Shown: positions 1 through 7,630, counted from the stretch's first letter. The stretch: 11,383 nucleotides of DNA from Bradyrhizobium sp. (GCA_013695565.1 JACDAG010000959.1:1-11383), one strand, 5' to 3'. Notes: generated from the sequence alone by a model not told the origin. Numbers and translations: made by a program.

Positions 1-581
1 CAGACCTTGTTGAGCATCTGGCCGAGGTTCGACGCGGCCGCCGTATGCACCAGCGCCTTGTGATTTTCGCGCCGCATGGTCTCGGTCATGCCGAGCGCGG
101 TCAAGGGATTGACGAACCAGGATGCGCCGTCGGCCGCCGTGGTGCCGGCGGGCAGCTCCATCACGTCCCGCACCTTCATGGTGCGATACTGCGCATACAT
201 CGCGCCGCCGATCATCGAGACCGTCTTGCCCATCAGCGCCTTGGCGGCATCCGACGATCCGGTCCGGATCACGGTGCCGGCGCCCTCATTGCCGACCGGA
301 AGCGACTGGTCGAGCCGCGCCCCCATCATTCGCATCACGGCTTCCGGCATGTTCGCGGTGACCACGGGTTGGTCCTTGGTGCCCGAGACCTTGGCGGTCG
401 ACATGTCGGCAGGGCCAATCAGAAGCCCGAGATCGGACGGATTGATCGGTGTGGCTTCGACGCGGACGACGACTTCATCGTCGGCCGGTTCGGGTGTCGG
501 GACGTTGGCCAGCGATAGCTCGAGTTCGCCGCTTTTCTTCAATAGCGAACGAAGTTGTAGCCCTGTCTTGCCGTCACTCAT
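1..581 (-). CDS. Zinc-free MDR-family oxidoreductase (quinone reductase/alcohol dehydrogenase-like), 3' end cut off by the window
   Basis: The first 193 residues are present. The N-terminal GroES-like fold of medium-chain dehydrogenase/reductases is recognisable: VEATPINPSDLGLLIG at residues 41-56 and the substrate-domain turn VGNEGAGTV at 96-104, the equivalent of the G-x-E-x-x-G-x-V motif of quinone oxidoreductases. The start of the Rossmann NAD(P)-binding half, KALVHTAAASNLGQML (175-190), is reached just before the edge. The catalytic-zinc Cys/His set of classical alcohol dehydrogenases is not seen, so a zinc-free NAD(P)H-dependent reductase is likely; the substrate cannot be told. Residues 57-95 form a longer-than-usual segment between the two GroES motifs. 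The ATG at 579-581 is supported by a GGAGG eight bases upstream. The gene diverges from the M15 peptidase gene. Family assignment is firm, function is not. Confidence 0.85.
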   Translation of the reverse strand, partial: MSDGKTGLQLRSLLKKSGELELSLANVPTPEPADDEVVVRVEATPINPSDLGLLIGPADMSTAKVSGTKDQPVVTANMPEAVMRMMGARLDQSLPVGNEGAGTVIRTGSSDAAKALMGKTVSMIGGAMYAQYRTMKVRDVMELPAGTTAADGASWFVNPLTALGMTETMRRENHKALVHTAAASNLGQMLNKV

Positions 582-899
582 CTCGAATTCCTCCCCTGCC
601 GGCGGTTCGGCATTCTGCTGCCGATCCGCGCTTTGCTCGATCCAGAACCATTAGCGATATGGTCGCGGTCGGCAACGATGTCCACCTGTATCGTCGATTT
701 CAGTCAAGCCCCCCCGGCTTCCGGCCTTAAGGGGCCGCCCCAACCACGCTCCGGAGGTGCACCCAGGCAACGGTTCCCAAAATCGTTCAAAACCTGTACT
801 ATCCGCCTTTTCGCGTCCACAATTGGCGCCGAAGCATCAACTGCGTCGGATACTTGGCTGTGCAACCTGGCTCGATTGGGGCCTTTGGAGGCAGGGATC
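582..899. other. Divergent intergenic region
   Basis: These 318 bases separate the divergent oxidoreductase and M15 peptidase genes and should hold both promoters. The right-hand frame stays open back to an ATG at 633, but the translated stretch is proline- and basic-residue-rich with no domain character, and the better start is TTG at 900. I see no clear sigma-70 hexamers, terminator or repeat here. The only sites I can place are the GGAGG before the oxidoreductase ATG (near 590-594) and the GGAGG at 887-891 before the peptidase start. Confidence 0.5.
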
Positions 900-2159
900 T
901 TGAACCCGCGGCGATCAGCAACGCTGGCAATTGCGTTTTATCCGGCCGCCGTCGTCGCGGGCTGGGCTTTCGTCAGCCTTACCTGCACCGCCTCGCCGCG
1001 CATCGAGAACTCCGCCGTGGCGCACGCCGTGGACCGCCTCGCGCCGTCGCTGACCGCCAGCATCGACGCGACGGCCAGGCCGCAAACCCATGCGCCGCAA
1101 GCACTAACTAGTGTCCCGCAAACCATTGCAATGAACTATGTCGCTCCCGATACGCCAGAAGTGGCGGCGGCGGCCGAACTCGTGGCGAAGCCTTTCAGCG
1201 ACATGACGCCCCTCGCCGACCCTGCGGTGGCCGAGGTGGAACCAAAACCGGTTGAACCAAAGTCTTTCGTCCTCGCATCGCTGGGTGATCCCGCGCAAAT
1301 CCTGGCAACGGAAACACCGACCGTGCCAACGGTCACGGCAGCCACGGCCGATCCGCAGCCTCAAGACACGCCGTCTGGAGACAGCCGGACCGCGCCAAGC
1401 CGCATCGAGATTGTCGGCGAGTGCCTCGTGATCGAGCCCTGCATCGATCAATATTTGTTTGCGCTCTACCAGCGGACTCCCAAGGAAGACACCATCAAGG
1501 AGACCGAGAAGCGGAAGGTGGAGGTCAAGCGCAAAGGCAAAATGGTGACGGTCACCAGAAGCTTTACCAAGCTCGTGGAGAACGATTTCACCTGGAAGGA
1601 TCCGAATGCGGCGGAACGCGTCGGCATGTCGATGAGCGACTACGTGATCGGCGGCATGGACAAGAGCTTTAAACTGAAACTGTTTCGCATGTTGCAGGCG
1701 GCGGAGAATGCAGGGCTGCAGCCGGGCATCACCAGCGCCTTCCGCGACGACTACCGTCAATCGATCGCAAGCGGCCTGAAGGCGGCAAGCAACCGGTCGT
1801 ATCACGGCGGCAGTCTCCGCGGCGGTTATGGGCGTGGGCTTGCCGCCGATATCGTCAGCATTAACGGCACCAATCGCGCAGAGCGATGGGCTTCGACCGA
1901 AGCGTTCTGGAAATGGGTCGATGCGAATGGAAGACAGTTCGGGATCGGCCGCCCGTATCTCCGCTTCGATCCTCCGCATGTCGGCCCGACCGACGGCCCG
2001 GAATATGTATCCCGCCGCGGCGGGACGAGGACGGCGAGCGCCGGTGTGAAGAAGCGGCAGACGCAGGTGGCCCAGGCCAAGCCGAGCACGGCGAAGCCGC
2101 AGGTTGCCGCGAGATCGTCGAGCGGCAAACCATCCGGCCGGCTAGCGCAAGCGCGCTAG
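900..2159 (+). CDS. Membrane-anchored or secreted M15-type (VanY-like) D,D-peptidase
   Basis: Predicted 419-residue protein that probably trims or remodels peptidoglycan in the periplasm. Residues 7-28 form a hydrophobic signal anchor. About 30-170 is a low-complexity Ala/Pro/Thr linker. A globular region from about 170 contains a Lys/Arg-rich segment (200-220) and ends in an M15-like catalytic core: GITSAFRDDYRQ at 276-287, RSYHGG at 299-304, GRGLAADIV at 311-319 and RFDPPHVGP at 355-363. This matches the S-x-H ... G-x-A-x-D ... E-x-x-H zinc and catalytic pattern of VanY/VanX peptidases, giving His302, Asp317 and His360 as ligands, with Asp357 where family members usually have Glu. The tail from about 374 is basic and disordered. 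TTG at 900 is chosen because GGAGG lies eight bases upstream and the signal anchor starts there; the in-frame ATG at 633 would add 89 unlikely residues. The stop is three bases from the convergent eno stop. An inactive M15-like protein is the main alternative. Confidence 0.65.
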   Translation: MNPRRSATLAIAFYPAAVVAGWAFVSLTCTASPRIENSAVAHAVDRLAPSLTASIDATARPQTHAPQALTSVPQTIAMNYVAPDTPEVAAAAELVAKPFSDMTPLADPAVAEVEPKPVEPKSFVLASLGDPAQILATETPTVPTVTAATADPQPQDTPSGDSRTAPSRIEIVGECLVIEPCIDQYLFALYQRTPKEDTIKETEKRKVEVKRKGKMVTVTRSFTKLVENDFTWKDPNAAERVGMSMSDYVIGGMDKSFKLKLFRMLQAAENAGLQPGITSAFRDDYRQSIASGLKAASNRSYHGGSLRGGYGRGLAADIVSINGTNRAERWASTEAFWKWVDANGRQFGIGRPYLRFDPPHVGPTDGPEYVSRRGGTRTASAGVKKRQTQVAQAKPSTAKPQVAARSSSGKPSGRLAQAR

Positions 2160-2162
2160 GCC

Positions 2163-3446
2163 TTAGCCCAGCGCCTTCAGCGCCGCCCGCCCCGCATATT
2201 TTGCCTGCGCGCCCAACTGCTGCTCGATGCGCAGCAATTGATTGTATTTGGCGGTGCGGTCGGAGCGCGCCAGTGATCCGGTTTTGATCTGGCCGCAATT
2301 GGTGGCGACGGCGAGATCGGCGATGGTGGAATCCTCGGTCTCACCGGAGCGGTGCGACATCACGGCGGAATAACCGGCCTTGTGCGCCATCTCGACCGCT
2401 GCGAGCGCTTCAGTCAATGTCCCGATCTGGTTGACCTTGACGAGAATGGAGTTGCCGAGCCCGCGCTTGATGCCGTCGTAAAGCCGCGTCACGTTGGTGA
2501 CGAACAAATCATCGCCGACCAGTTGGCATTCATTTCCGATCAGGTCGGTGACACGCTTCCAGCCCTCGAAATCGTCTTCAGCCATGCCGTCTTCGATCGA
2601 AACGATCGGGTAACGCGAGACCAACTCGGCAAGGTATTTGGCCTGCTCTTCGATCGAGCGCGTTTTTCCTTCGCCTTCGTAAACGTAGGCACCGTTCTTG
2701 AAGAACTCGGTCGAGGCCGGATCGAGCGCCAGTGCGACGTCTTCACCGGGCTTGTAGCCGGCGGCTTCGATAGCCTTCACCACCCAGCCGAGCGCCTCGT
2801 CCGCCGACTTCAGGTTCGGCGCGAAACCGCCTTCATCGCCAACATTGGTGTTGTGGCCGGCGTCGTGCAGCGCCTTCTTCAGCGTCTGGAACACCTCGAC
2901 GCCCATGCGCAGGCCTTCCGAAAACGTCGGAGCTCCGACCGGCATGATCATGAATTCCTGGAAGTCGATCGGGTTGTCGGCGTGCGCGCCGCCGTTGATG
3001 ATGTTCATCATCGGCACCGGCAAGGTCCGCGCCGAGGTGCCGCCGACATAGCGATAGAGCGGCATGTCGAATGATTCCGCGGCCGCTTTCGCGCAGGCCA
3101 GCGAAACGCCGAGGATGGCGTTGGCCCCCAACCGGCTCTTGTTAGGCGTGCCGTCGAGATCGATCATGACCTGGTCGATCTGGACCTGTTCCTCAACCGC
3201 GCGGTCGCTCAATGCTTCGAAGATTTCGCCGTTGACGGCCTCGACCGCCTTCAGCACGCCCTTGCCGAGATAACGCTTCTTGTCGCCGTCCCGCAGTTCC
3301 ATCGCCTCATGGGCGCCGGTGGAGGCGCCCGAGGGCACCGCGGCGCGGCCGGTCGAACCGTCTTCCAGCACCACATCGACTTCAACCGTGGGATTGCCAC
3401 GGCTATCGAGGATTTCGCGGCCGATGATGTCGACGATGGCGGTCAT
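2163..3446 (-). CDS. eno: Enolase (phosphopyruvate hydratase)
   Basis: Complete 427-residue enolase, which interconverts 2-phosphoglycerate and phosphoenolpyruvate in glycolysis and gluconeogenesis. Visible landmarks: REILDSRGNPTVEVDV at residues 10-25, the mobile-loop PSGASTGAHEA at 38-48, GDEGGFAPN at 203-211 with catalytic Glu205, magnesium ligands Asp242, Glu285 and Asp312, the family signature ILVKVNQIGTLTEA at 334-347 with catalytic Lys337, SHRSGETED at 364-372 with His365, and Lys388 in IKTGS. All expected catalytic residues are present and the length is normal. The frame extends upstream to an ATG at 3500, but the ATG at 3446 gives the standard N-terminus (MTAIVDIIGREI) and has AGGGAAG about eight bases ahead. 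Enolase commonly lies near kdsA and pyrG in Alphaproteobacteria; here about 5.4 kb separates it from kdsA. Confidence 0.98.
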   Translation of the reverse strand: MTAIVDIIGREILDSRGNPTVEVDVVLEDGSTGRAAVPSGASTGAHEAMELRDGDKKRYLGKGVLKAVEAVNGEIFEALSDRAVEEQVQIDQVMIDLDGTPNKSRLGANAILGVSLACAKAAAESFDMPLYRYVGGTSARTLPVPMMNIINGGAHADNPIDFQEFMIMPVGAPTFSEGLRMGVEVFQTLKKALHDAGHNTNVGDEGGFAPNLKSADEALGWVVKAIEAAGYKPGEDVALALDPASTEFFKNGAYVYEGEGKTRSIEEQAKYLAELVSRYPIVSIEDGMAEDDFEGWKRVTDLIGNECQLVGDDLFVTNVTRLYDGIKRGLGNSILVKVNQIGTLTEALAAVEMAHKAGYSAVMSHRSGETEDSTIADLAVATNCGQIKTGSLARSDRTAKYNQLLRIEQQLGAQAKYAGRAALKALG

Positions 3447-3486
3447 GTCTTGCACTTCCCTGGTGGTTTGGGCTGGAATTGGGCGC

Positions 3487-3515
3487 GTCTTACACGGCAA
3501 GCAACCAAATGTGAA
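3487..3515 (-). promoter_or_regulatory. Possible sigma-70 promoter of eno
   Basis: On the minus strand, TTCACA (3515-3510) is followed after exactly 17 bases by TAAGAC (3492-3487). The -35 differs from TTGACA at one base. The -10 is weak, sharing three positions with TATAAT. A start near 3480 would leave a leader of roughly 34 bases before the enolase ATG. This is inferred from spacing and partial consensus only. Confidence 0.3.
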
Positions 3516-3621
3516 CGGTTAGTGTGCCGGCTTCGCCTGACGGGCCGATGTGGTAAGACTATGCTGTACTCAGGTTGATCTTCGCGTCCGAACCTTCTCG
3601 TTCAAGAACCGGGGTAACGCC

Positions 3622-4614
3622 ATGAATCGCCGCCAGTTTCTAAGAACTTCCGCTGCCGGAATTTTAGCCACACCGGCCCTTGCGCGCCATGCGGGCGCCC
3701 AGGAGAGCCCGTTCCGAGTCAAATATTATCCGGTCGCAGCAGGCATGGGCTCGCGCGACGTCACGGCCGCGCCCGATGGCACCATGTGGTTCTGCGGCCA
3801 GCGCAATGGCACGCTGGGGCGGCTCGATCCGCGCGACGGATCCTACAAGCTGGTCGATCTCGGCAAGGGTGCGGCGCCCCACGGCGTCATCATCGGCCCC
3901 GACGGCGCGCCCTGGGTGACCGAGGGCGGGCAGAACGCGATCGCCCGCGTCGACCCGCAAGACCACAAGGTGACGCTGTTCCGCCTGCCCGAAAAGGAGG
4001 CCTACGCCAACCTCAACACCGCCGTGTTCGACAAAAACGGCATCTACTGGTTCACCGGCCAGTCCGGCATCTATGGCCGGCTCGACCCGAAATCGGGCGA
4101 CATGACCGTGTTCAAATCACCGCGCGGCCGTGGCACCTATGGCATGACCATCACGCCAAAGGGCGACATCTGGTACGCCTCGCTCGCGGGCAATCACATC
4201 GCGAGAATCGATCCGGCGACCGGCAATGCCGCCGTCGTGGAGCCGCCGACACCCAATCAAGGCGCACGCCGGGTGTGGTCGGATTCCAAGGGCCGAATCT
4301 GGGTCAGCGAATGGAACAGCGGCAACGTGTCGATGCATGATCCCGCCGACGGTTCGTGGAAGGCCTGGAAGCTGCCGGGCGACAATCCGCGCACCTATGC
4401 GGTCTATGTCGACGACAAAGACAAGGTGTGGCTGACCGATTTCGGCGCCAACGCCATCGTTCGCTTCGATCCCGTGACCGAGAAATTCAACGCATTCCCG
4501 AGCGACAAGACGGGAGCAAATGTGCGGCAGCTCGACGGCAAGCCCGGCGAAACTTGGGGCGGCGAGTCCGGCAATAACCGCCTGGTCATGATCCAGACGG
4601 TGACGCCTGCGTGA
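3622..4614 (+). CDS. Tat-exported Vgb/SMP-30-like beta-propeller protein
   Basis: A 330-residue protein with a clear twin-arginine signal (NRRQFLRT at 2-9, then a hydrophobic stretch and Ala-rich cleavage region to about 27), so it is exported folded to the periplasm. The mature part is built of repeated propeller blades of the form G-x-x-W ... I-x-R-x-D-P-x-x-G, for example around residues 51-73, 93-114, 138-159, 179-201, 224-243 and 265-286. The motif HGVIIGPDGAPWVTE (87-101) is typical of the virginiamycin B lyase (Vgb) family. I cannot confirm the Vgb catalytic set in the last blades, so antibiotic lysis should not be assumed; many proteins of this family are uncharacterised. ATG at 3622 is chosen because it places the Tat motif at the N-terminus; the frame opens further upstream at 3550. 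The stop overlaps the cytochrome c start, implying translational coupling. Confidence 0.82.
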   Translation: MNRRQFLRTSAAGILATPALARHAGAQESPFRVKYYPVAAGMGSRDVTAAPDGTMWFCGQRNGTLGRLDPRDGSYKLVDLGKGAAPHGVIIGPDGAPWVTEGGQNAIARVDPQDHKVTLFRLPEKEAYANLNTAVFDKNGIYWFTGQSGIYGRLDPKSGDMTVFKSPRGRGTYGMTITPKGDIWYASLAGNHIARIDPATGNAAVVEPPTPNQGARRVWSDSKGRIWVSEWNSGNVSMHDPADGSWKAWKLPGDNPRTYAVYVDDKDKVWLTDFGANAIVRFDPVTEKFNAFPSDKTGANVRQLDGKPGETWGGESGNNRLVMIQTVTPA

Positions 4615-4985
4615 AATTGCTTTTCGGTTTGTTGCTGCTGCCGATGCTGGCTTCGGCGCCCGCGTTGGCGGAGGAGGATGGCGCGCGACTGTTCACGCCT
4701 TGCCGCGCCTGCCACAGCCTTGATCCGGCTGAACGCGGCCTGCCCGGGCCCAATCTTAGCGGCGTGGTTGGACGTGCAGTCGGGAGTGATCCCGGCTTCG
4801 ACTACTCGCCGGCGTTGCGCAAGGCACGTGGTAACGGGCTGCGCTGGGACACGCCGCGTCTGGAAGCCTTCCTCGCCGATCCCGCAGAGATGTTTCCGGG
4901 GCTGTGGATGTCGATGCGCGGGATCGAGGATGCGACTGAGCGAATGGCGCTGGCGCAGTTTCTTGCCAATCCCGCATCGCGCTGA
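4611..4985 (+). CDS. Periplasmic class I c-type cytochrome
   Basis: A 124-residue exported monoheme cytochrome. Residues 1-20 are a Sec signal peptide ending ALA-EE. Heme attachment motif C-R-A-C-H is at 31-35 (His35 the proximal ligand). GLPGPNLSGVVGR at 43-55 is the usual loop of cytochrome c2-like proteins, and FPGLWMSMRGI (95-105) carries the distal ligand, most likely Met100 from the P-G-x-x-M spacing. The mature size of about 100 residues fits a small soluble electron carrier. Translation starts at GTG, and GTGA overlaps the stop of the propeller gene by four bases, so the two are very probably co-translated and may work together in the periplasm. The electron donor and acceptor are not identifiable from sequence. 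Confidence 0.92.
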   Translation: MKLLFGLLLLPMLASAPALAEEDGARLFTPCRACHSLDPAERGLPGPNLSGVVGRAVGSDPGFDYSPALRKARGNGLRWDTPRLEAFLADPAEMFPGLWMSMRGIEDATERMALAQFLANPASR

Positions 4986-5041
4986 CGGTTGACGGCCTCG
5001 CCTGATGCGTCCATGTCAGCGGTCGTAACAGGACGATCAGT

Positions 5042-5494
5042 ATGGCCAAAAAATCATTGCAGCTCGGCCGCGCCGTGGAATGGCCCGGCAGCCCCGAAAA
5101 GGCCAAACTCGACCGTGTGCCTAATCCACAGGCCGATACCAACTATGTCGTCCGGTTCACGGCACCCGAGTTCACCTCGCTCTGCCCGGTCACCGGACAG
5201 CCGGATTTCGCCCATCTGATGATCGACTATGTGCCCGGCCAGTGGCTGCTCGAATCCAAGTCGCTGAAACTCTATGTCGCGAGTTTTCGCAATCACGGCG
5301 CCTTCCATGAGGATTGCACGGTCTCCATCGGCAAGCGCATCGCGGCCGAGATCAAGCCGAAATGGCTGCGCATCGGCGGTTACTGGTATCCGCGCGGCGG
5401 CATCCCGATCGACGTATTCTGGCAGACCGGAAGGCTTCCGAAAGGCGTGTGGATCCCCGACCAGGGCGTGGCACCCTATCGCGGCCGGGGTTGA
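5042..5494 (+). CDS. queF: NADPH-dependent 7-cyano-7-deazaguanine reductase (preQ0 reductase)
   Basis: A 150-residue short-form (YkvM-type) QueF, a cytosolic T-fold enzyme that reduces the nitrile of preQ0 to the amine of preQ1 in queuosine biosynthesis. The active-site segment FTSLCPVTGQPDFA lies at residues 44-57, with nucleophile Cys48 forming the thioimide and Asp55 as the proton donor. The QueF-specific NADPH-binding motif ESKSLKLY is at 71-78, and HED at 89-91 carries the substrate-binding Glu90. All key residues are present. ATG at 5042 has AGGA eight bases upstream. The 56-base gap after the cytochrome gene is too short for me to see a preQ1 riboswitch. No other queuosine genes are nearby. 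Confidence 0.97.
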   Translation: MAKKSLQLGRAVEWPGSPEKAKLDRVPNPQADTNYVVRFTAPEFTSLCPVTGQPDFAHLMIDYVPGQWLLESKSLKLYVASFRNHGAFHEDCTVSIGKRIAAEIKPKWLRIGGYWYPRGGIPIDVFWQTGRLPKGVWIPDQGVAPYRGRG

Positions 5495-5525
5495 ACCGAA
5501 CGGCAGCTAATTCCGACCACCGCAC

Positions 5526-5588
5526 ATGCAAAAAGCGCTCTCCGCCATCATCAGAGTAGCCGCCGCGCCGTGCGTCGTTCTGATACTT
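5526..5588 (+). other. Out-of-frame signal peptide belonging to the next gene
   Basis: The ATG at 5526 opens a frame reading MQKALSAIIRVAAAPCVVLIL, a textbook Sec signal start: basic n-region, then a long hydrophobic core. Beyond about 5588 this frame turns into arginine/serine-rich nonsense, while the downstream gene frame begins with LLSSAFAAQ, exactly what the end of such a signal should look like. One extra T in the TTT run at 5587-5589 would join them as ...VVLILLLSSAFAAQ, with cleavage after the Ala-x-Ala. This is the expected N-terminus displaced by a one-base deletion or sequencing error. Confidence 0.7.
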
Positions 5589-6499
5589 TACTTTCGAGTG
5601 CTTTCGCGGCACAACCCTCGCCCGAGGACCGCTACATCGCGGCCCGCGATGCCGCGATCGCGAAAATCACGAAATTGTACAACGATAAAAAAGCCCACGA
5701 AGCCTTCGAAGCCGCGGAATCGATACGCGCCGACCTGCTGGCGAAGCTCGCGCCGATCGTCGCCGAAACCGGTCGCAAGGGATTCGGGCCGGCCAAGCTC
5801 AATCTCGATGCCTTATCCGAGGGCGATATGGGCTTTGGCCTGCTCGACGCCGTACGCTTCGACTCCGAATTGGGGGACAACGGCGAGCAGGCCGGCCAGA
5901 ACGGCCGCGACGGCAAATATTTCGCACCGAAGTCGCATATCATCATCACGACGCAGTCGCTGTTCGAGCGCTGGCTGCGCGCGCACAAGGATTGGTGGGG
6001 CAAGAAGATCAAGAACGTGCCGCAACAGATCAGCGCAGCACTCAAGGACGAAAGCTTCTACACCCAGGCGATTCCGACCGATGCTGCGGTGGTGAAATTC
6101 AACGAACTGCCGATCGCCAAGCCGGCCACCGCCACATTCGCCTTTGCGATGCTGGCAGCGCGAACCCAGGACGCCATCCCTGATGCCGCGGACGAAGTGT
6201 TCGTTTCAGTGCTGGCGAATGGCAAGGTTTATGCCGCCTATGGATCGATCAAACCCAAGGTGCAGGTTCCGGCCTGCAGTGCGATCCAGGCTGACTACAA
6301 CAAGAAGGCCGAGAAGGCCGCCGACGATCTCCAGTCCAACCGGATCAACCGGAAGGCCTACAACAAGCTCGGCGATCTGCGCCAACAAGGCGAAGACGCC
6401 TACAAGAAATGCTTCACCCAGCGCGCGCCGCAACTGCCGTCATTTGCCGAGGCGACGAAGCAGGCGCAGGCGTTGCTGGCGGAGGCGATGGGAAAATAG
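5570..6499 (+). CDS. Secreted protein of unknown function, signal peptide frameshifted
   Basis: The conserved-looking body is a 309-residue frame whose only in-frame start after the queF stop is GTG at 5570. That start would give a poor export signal (MRRSDTLLSSAFAA). The intended gene more likely starts at ATG 5526 and is interrupted by a missing base near 5587. With that base restored it becomes a Sec-exported protein of about 324 residues. The mature part is Ala/Lys-rich and mostly helical in appearance: a helical segment at 18-65, GFGPAKLNLDAL at 71-82, a Gly/Asn-rich patch at 101-116 (GDNGEQAGQNGRDG), aromatic RWLRAHKDWWGKK at 134-146, a more strand-like region at 165-235 and helices to the end. 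Cys236 and Cys281 could form a disulfide after export. I recognise no family. It follows queF by 31 bases (from ATG 5526) on the same strand, with no strong ribosome site seen. Confidence 0.7.
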   Translation: MRRSDTLLSSAFAAQPSPEDRYIAARDAAIAKITKLYNDKKAHEAFEAAESIRADLLAKLAPIVAETGRKGFGPAKLNLDALSEGDMGFGLLDAVRFDSELGDNGEQAGQNGRDGKYFAPKSHIIITTQSLFERWLRAHKDWWGKKIKNVPQQISAALKDESFYTQAIPTDAAVVKFNELPIAKPATATFAFAMLAARTQDAIPDAADEVFVSVLANGKVYAAYGSIKPKVQVPACSAIQADYNKKAEKAADDLQSNRINRKAYNKLGDLRQQGEDAYKKCFTQRAPQLPSFAEATKQAQALLAEAMGK

Positions 6500-6624
6500 C
6501 GCCATGCGCTTTGCGCACCAGGAACGTCGCCGCACACCTATCTCGCCCACATCCATATGATGTAAGTCTGCCCGCAGGAAGCGCCGCGCATCTGAGACGC
6601 TGGCACTGTTGAGGAAACGACATC
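6500..6624 (+). promoter_or_regulatory. Spacer and leader before the TctC-type binding-protein gene
   Basis: This 125-base gap holds a small hairpin TGCGC-TTT-GCGCA near 6514-6526 without a following T-run, so I do not call it a terminator. GAGG at 6611-6614 precedes the ATG at 6625 by ten bases and serves as its ribosome site. No convincing promoter hexamers were identified. Confidence 0.4.
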
Positions 6625-7593
6625 ATGAAATATCCATTCCGCGCGCTTGCGGCGTTTGCCGTTCTGCTCACCTGCACGAGCAGCGCGCTGGCGCAAGGCT
6701 GGCCGAACCGGTCGATCCGCATGGTCGTCCCCTACACGCCGGGCGGCTACACCGATCTGATGGCCCGCCTGGTCGGGCAAAAGATCTCCGAGGCGCTCGG
6801 CCAGCCCATCGTGTTCGAGAACAAGCCCGGCGCCAACGCCATCATCGGCACCGACGTCGTCGCCAAGGCCGCCCCAGACGGTTACACCTTCGGCACCGCG
6901 ATCGCGGCGCATGCGGCCAACGCGACGCTCAATCCCAAACTGCCCTACGACACGACGAAGGACTTCACTTACGTCTCGCTGATGAGTGTCGCGCCGCTGA
7001 TCATGATCGCGCACCCTTCCGTGAAGGCGAACAATTTGAAGGAGCTGATCGCGCTCGCGAAGGCCAAGCCCGGTGAGCTCAGTTTTGCGTCGAGCGGCAT
7101 CGGCGCCGCGGCCCATCTCACGATGGAAATGTTCATGAGCCGCACTGGTATCAAGATGCAGCACATTCCCTACAAGGGCACGGCCGGCGCGCTGCAGGAT
7201 ACCGTCGGCGGGCAGATCAACGTGATGTTCGACATCGTGGGCCCGCTGATGCCGCAGGTCCGTTCCGGGAATGCAAAGGCGATCGTCGTCACCGCGAAAG
7301 AACGCATTCCGGCGGCGTCCGACGCGCCGACGATGGCGGAAAAGGGCGTGCCGGATTTCGTGTCCGGCACCTGGGCCGGAATCATCGCACCGGCGGGCAC
7401 GCCGAAAGAGATCGTCGACCGCGTCTCGGCGGAAGCCAGGAAGGCGCTCGCCGATCCGGCATTGCAGGCCAAACTGGTCGAGCAAGGCATCGTGCCCATG
7501 GGCAGCACGCCGGAGGAATTCCGCACCTTCGTTGCGGAGGAAATCGCGCGCTGGAGCAAGGTGATCACCGACGCCGGGATCAAGATGGAATAG
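6625..7593 (+). CDS. Tripartite tricarboxylate transporter (TctC/Bug family) periplasmic substrate-binding protein
   Basis: A 322-residue solute receptor of normal length. Residues 1-23 are a Sec signal peptide (cleavage ALA-QG). Family hallmarks follow: WPNRSIRMVVPYTPGG at 26-41, then Asp and Ala-Arg of the P-G-G-x-x-D-x-x-A-R motif, the ENKPGANAIIGTDVVAKAAPDGYT region, QHIPYKGTAGALQD and GTWAGIIAPAGTPKEIVDRV. These proteins bind small carboxylates or related ligands through backbone contacts in two lobes, so the ligand cannot be predicted. No TctA or TctB membrane subunits are in the window, making this an orphan receptor as is common in Bradyrhizobium-like and Bordetella-like genomes. It has its own leader, and its stop converges on the MFS gene with 37 bases between. 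Confidence 0.95.
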   Translation: MKYPFRALAAFAVLLTCTSSALAQGWPNRSIRMVVPYTPGGYTDLMARLVGQKISEALGQPIVFENKPGANAIIGTDVVAKAAPDGYTFGTAIAAHAANATLNPKLPYDTTKDFTYVSLMSVAPLIMIAHPSVKANNLKELIALAKAKPGELSFASSGIGAAAHLTMEMFMSRTGIKMQHIPYKGTAGALQDTVGGQINVMFDIVGPLMPQVRSGNAKAIVVTAKERIPAASDAPTMAEKGVPDFVSGTWAGIIAPAGTPKEIVDRVSAEARKALADPALQAKLVEQGIVPMGSTPEEFRTFVAEEIARWSKVITDAGIKME

Positions 7594-7630
7594 CAACGCT
7601 CCGCCCCACCGGGGAAATCCCGATACGAAG

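Noticed and set aside
633..899. In-frame 89-residue N-terminal extension of the M15 peptidase from ATG 633
   Set aside because: No ribosome site found there, no domain character, and it would bury the signal anchor; TTG 900 with GGAGG fits better.
1104..1979. 291-residue minus-strand open frame opposite the M15 peptidase
   Set aside because: Composition is Arg/His/Asp-rich with no domain, and it lies wholly antisense to a gene with signal anchor and motifs; a high-GC shadow frame.
2352..3074. 240-residue plus-strand open frame inside eno
   Set aside because: Fully antisense to conserved enolase codons; no motif or ribosome site.
3622..4614. Calling the propeller an antibiotic-resistance virginiamycin B lyase
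   Set aside because: It is Tat-exported, coupled to a cytochrome and lacks a visible full Vgb active site; family resemblance alone does not support a resistance role.
4986..5041. Possible preQ1 riboswitch ahead of queF
   Set aside because: Only 56 bases are available, and I could not find the stem plus A-rich tail arrangement of preQ1-I or the longer preQ1-II fold.
7594..7630. CCCC-ACC-GGGG hairpin between the convergent binding-protein and MFS genes as a terminator
   Set aside because: Stem of four pairs and no T-run on either strand; too weak to call.
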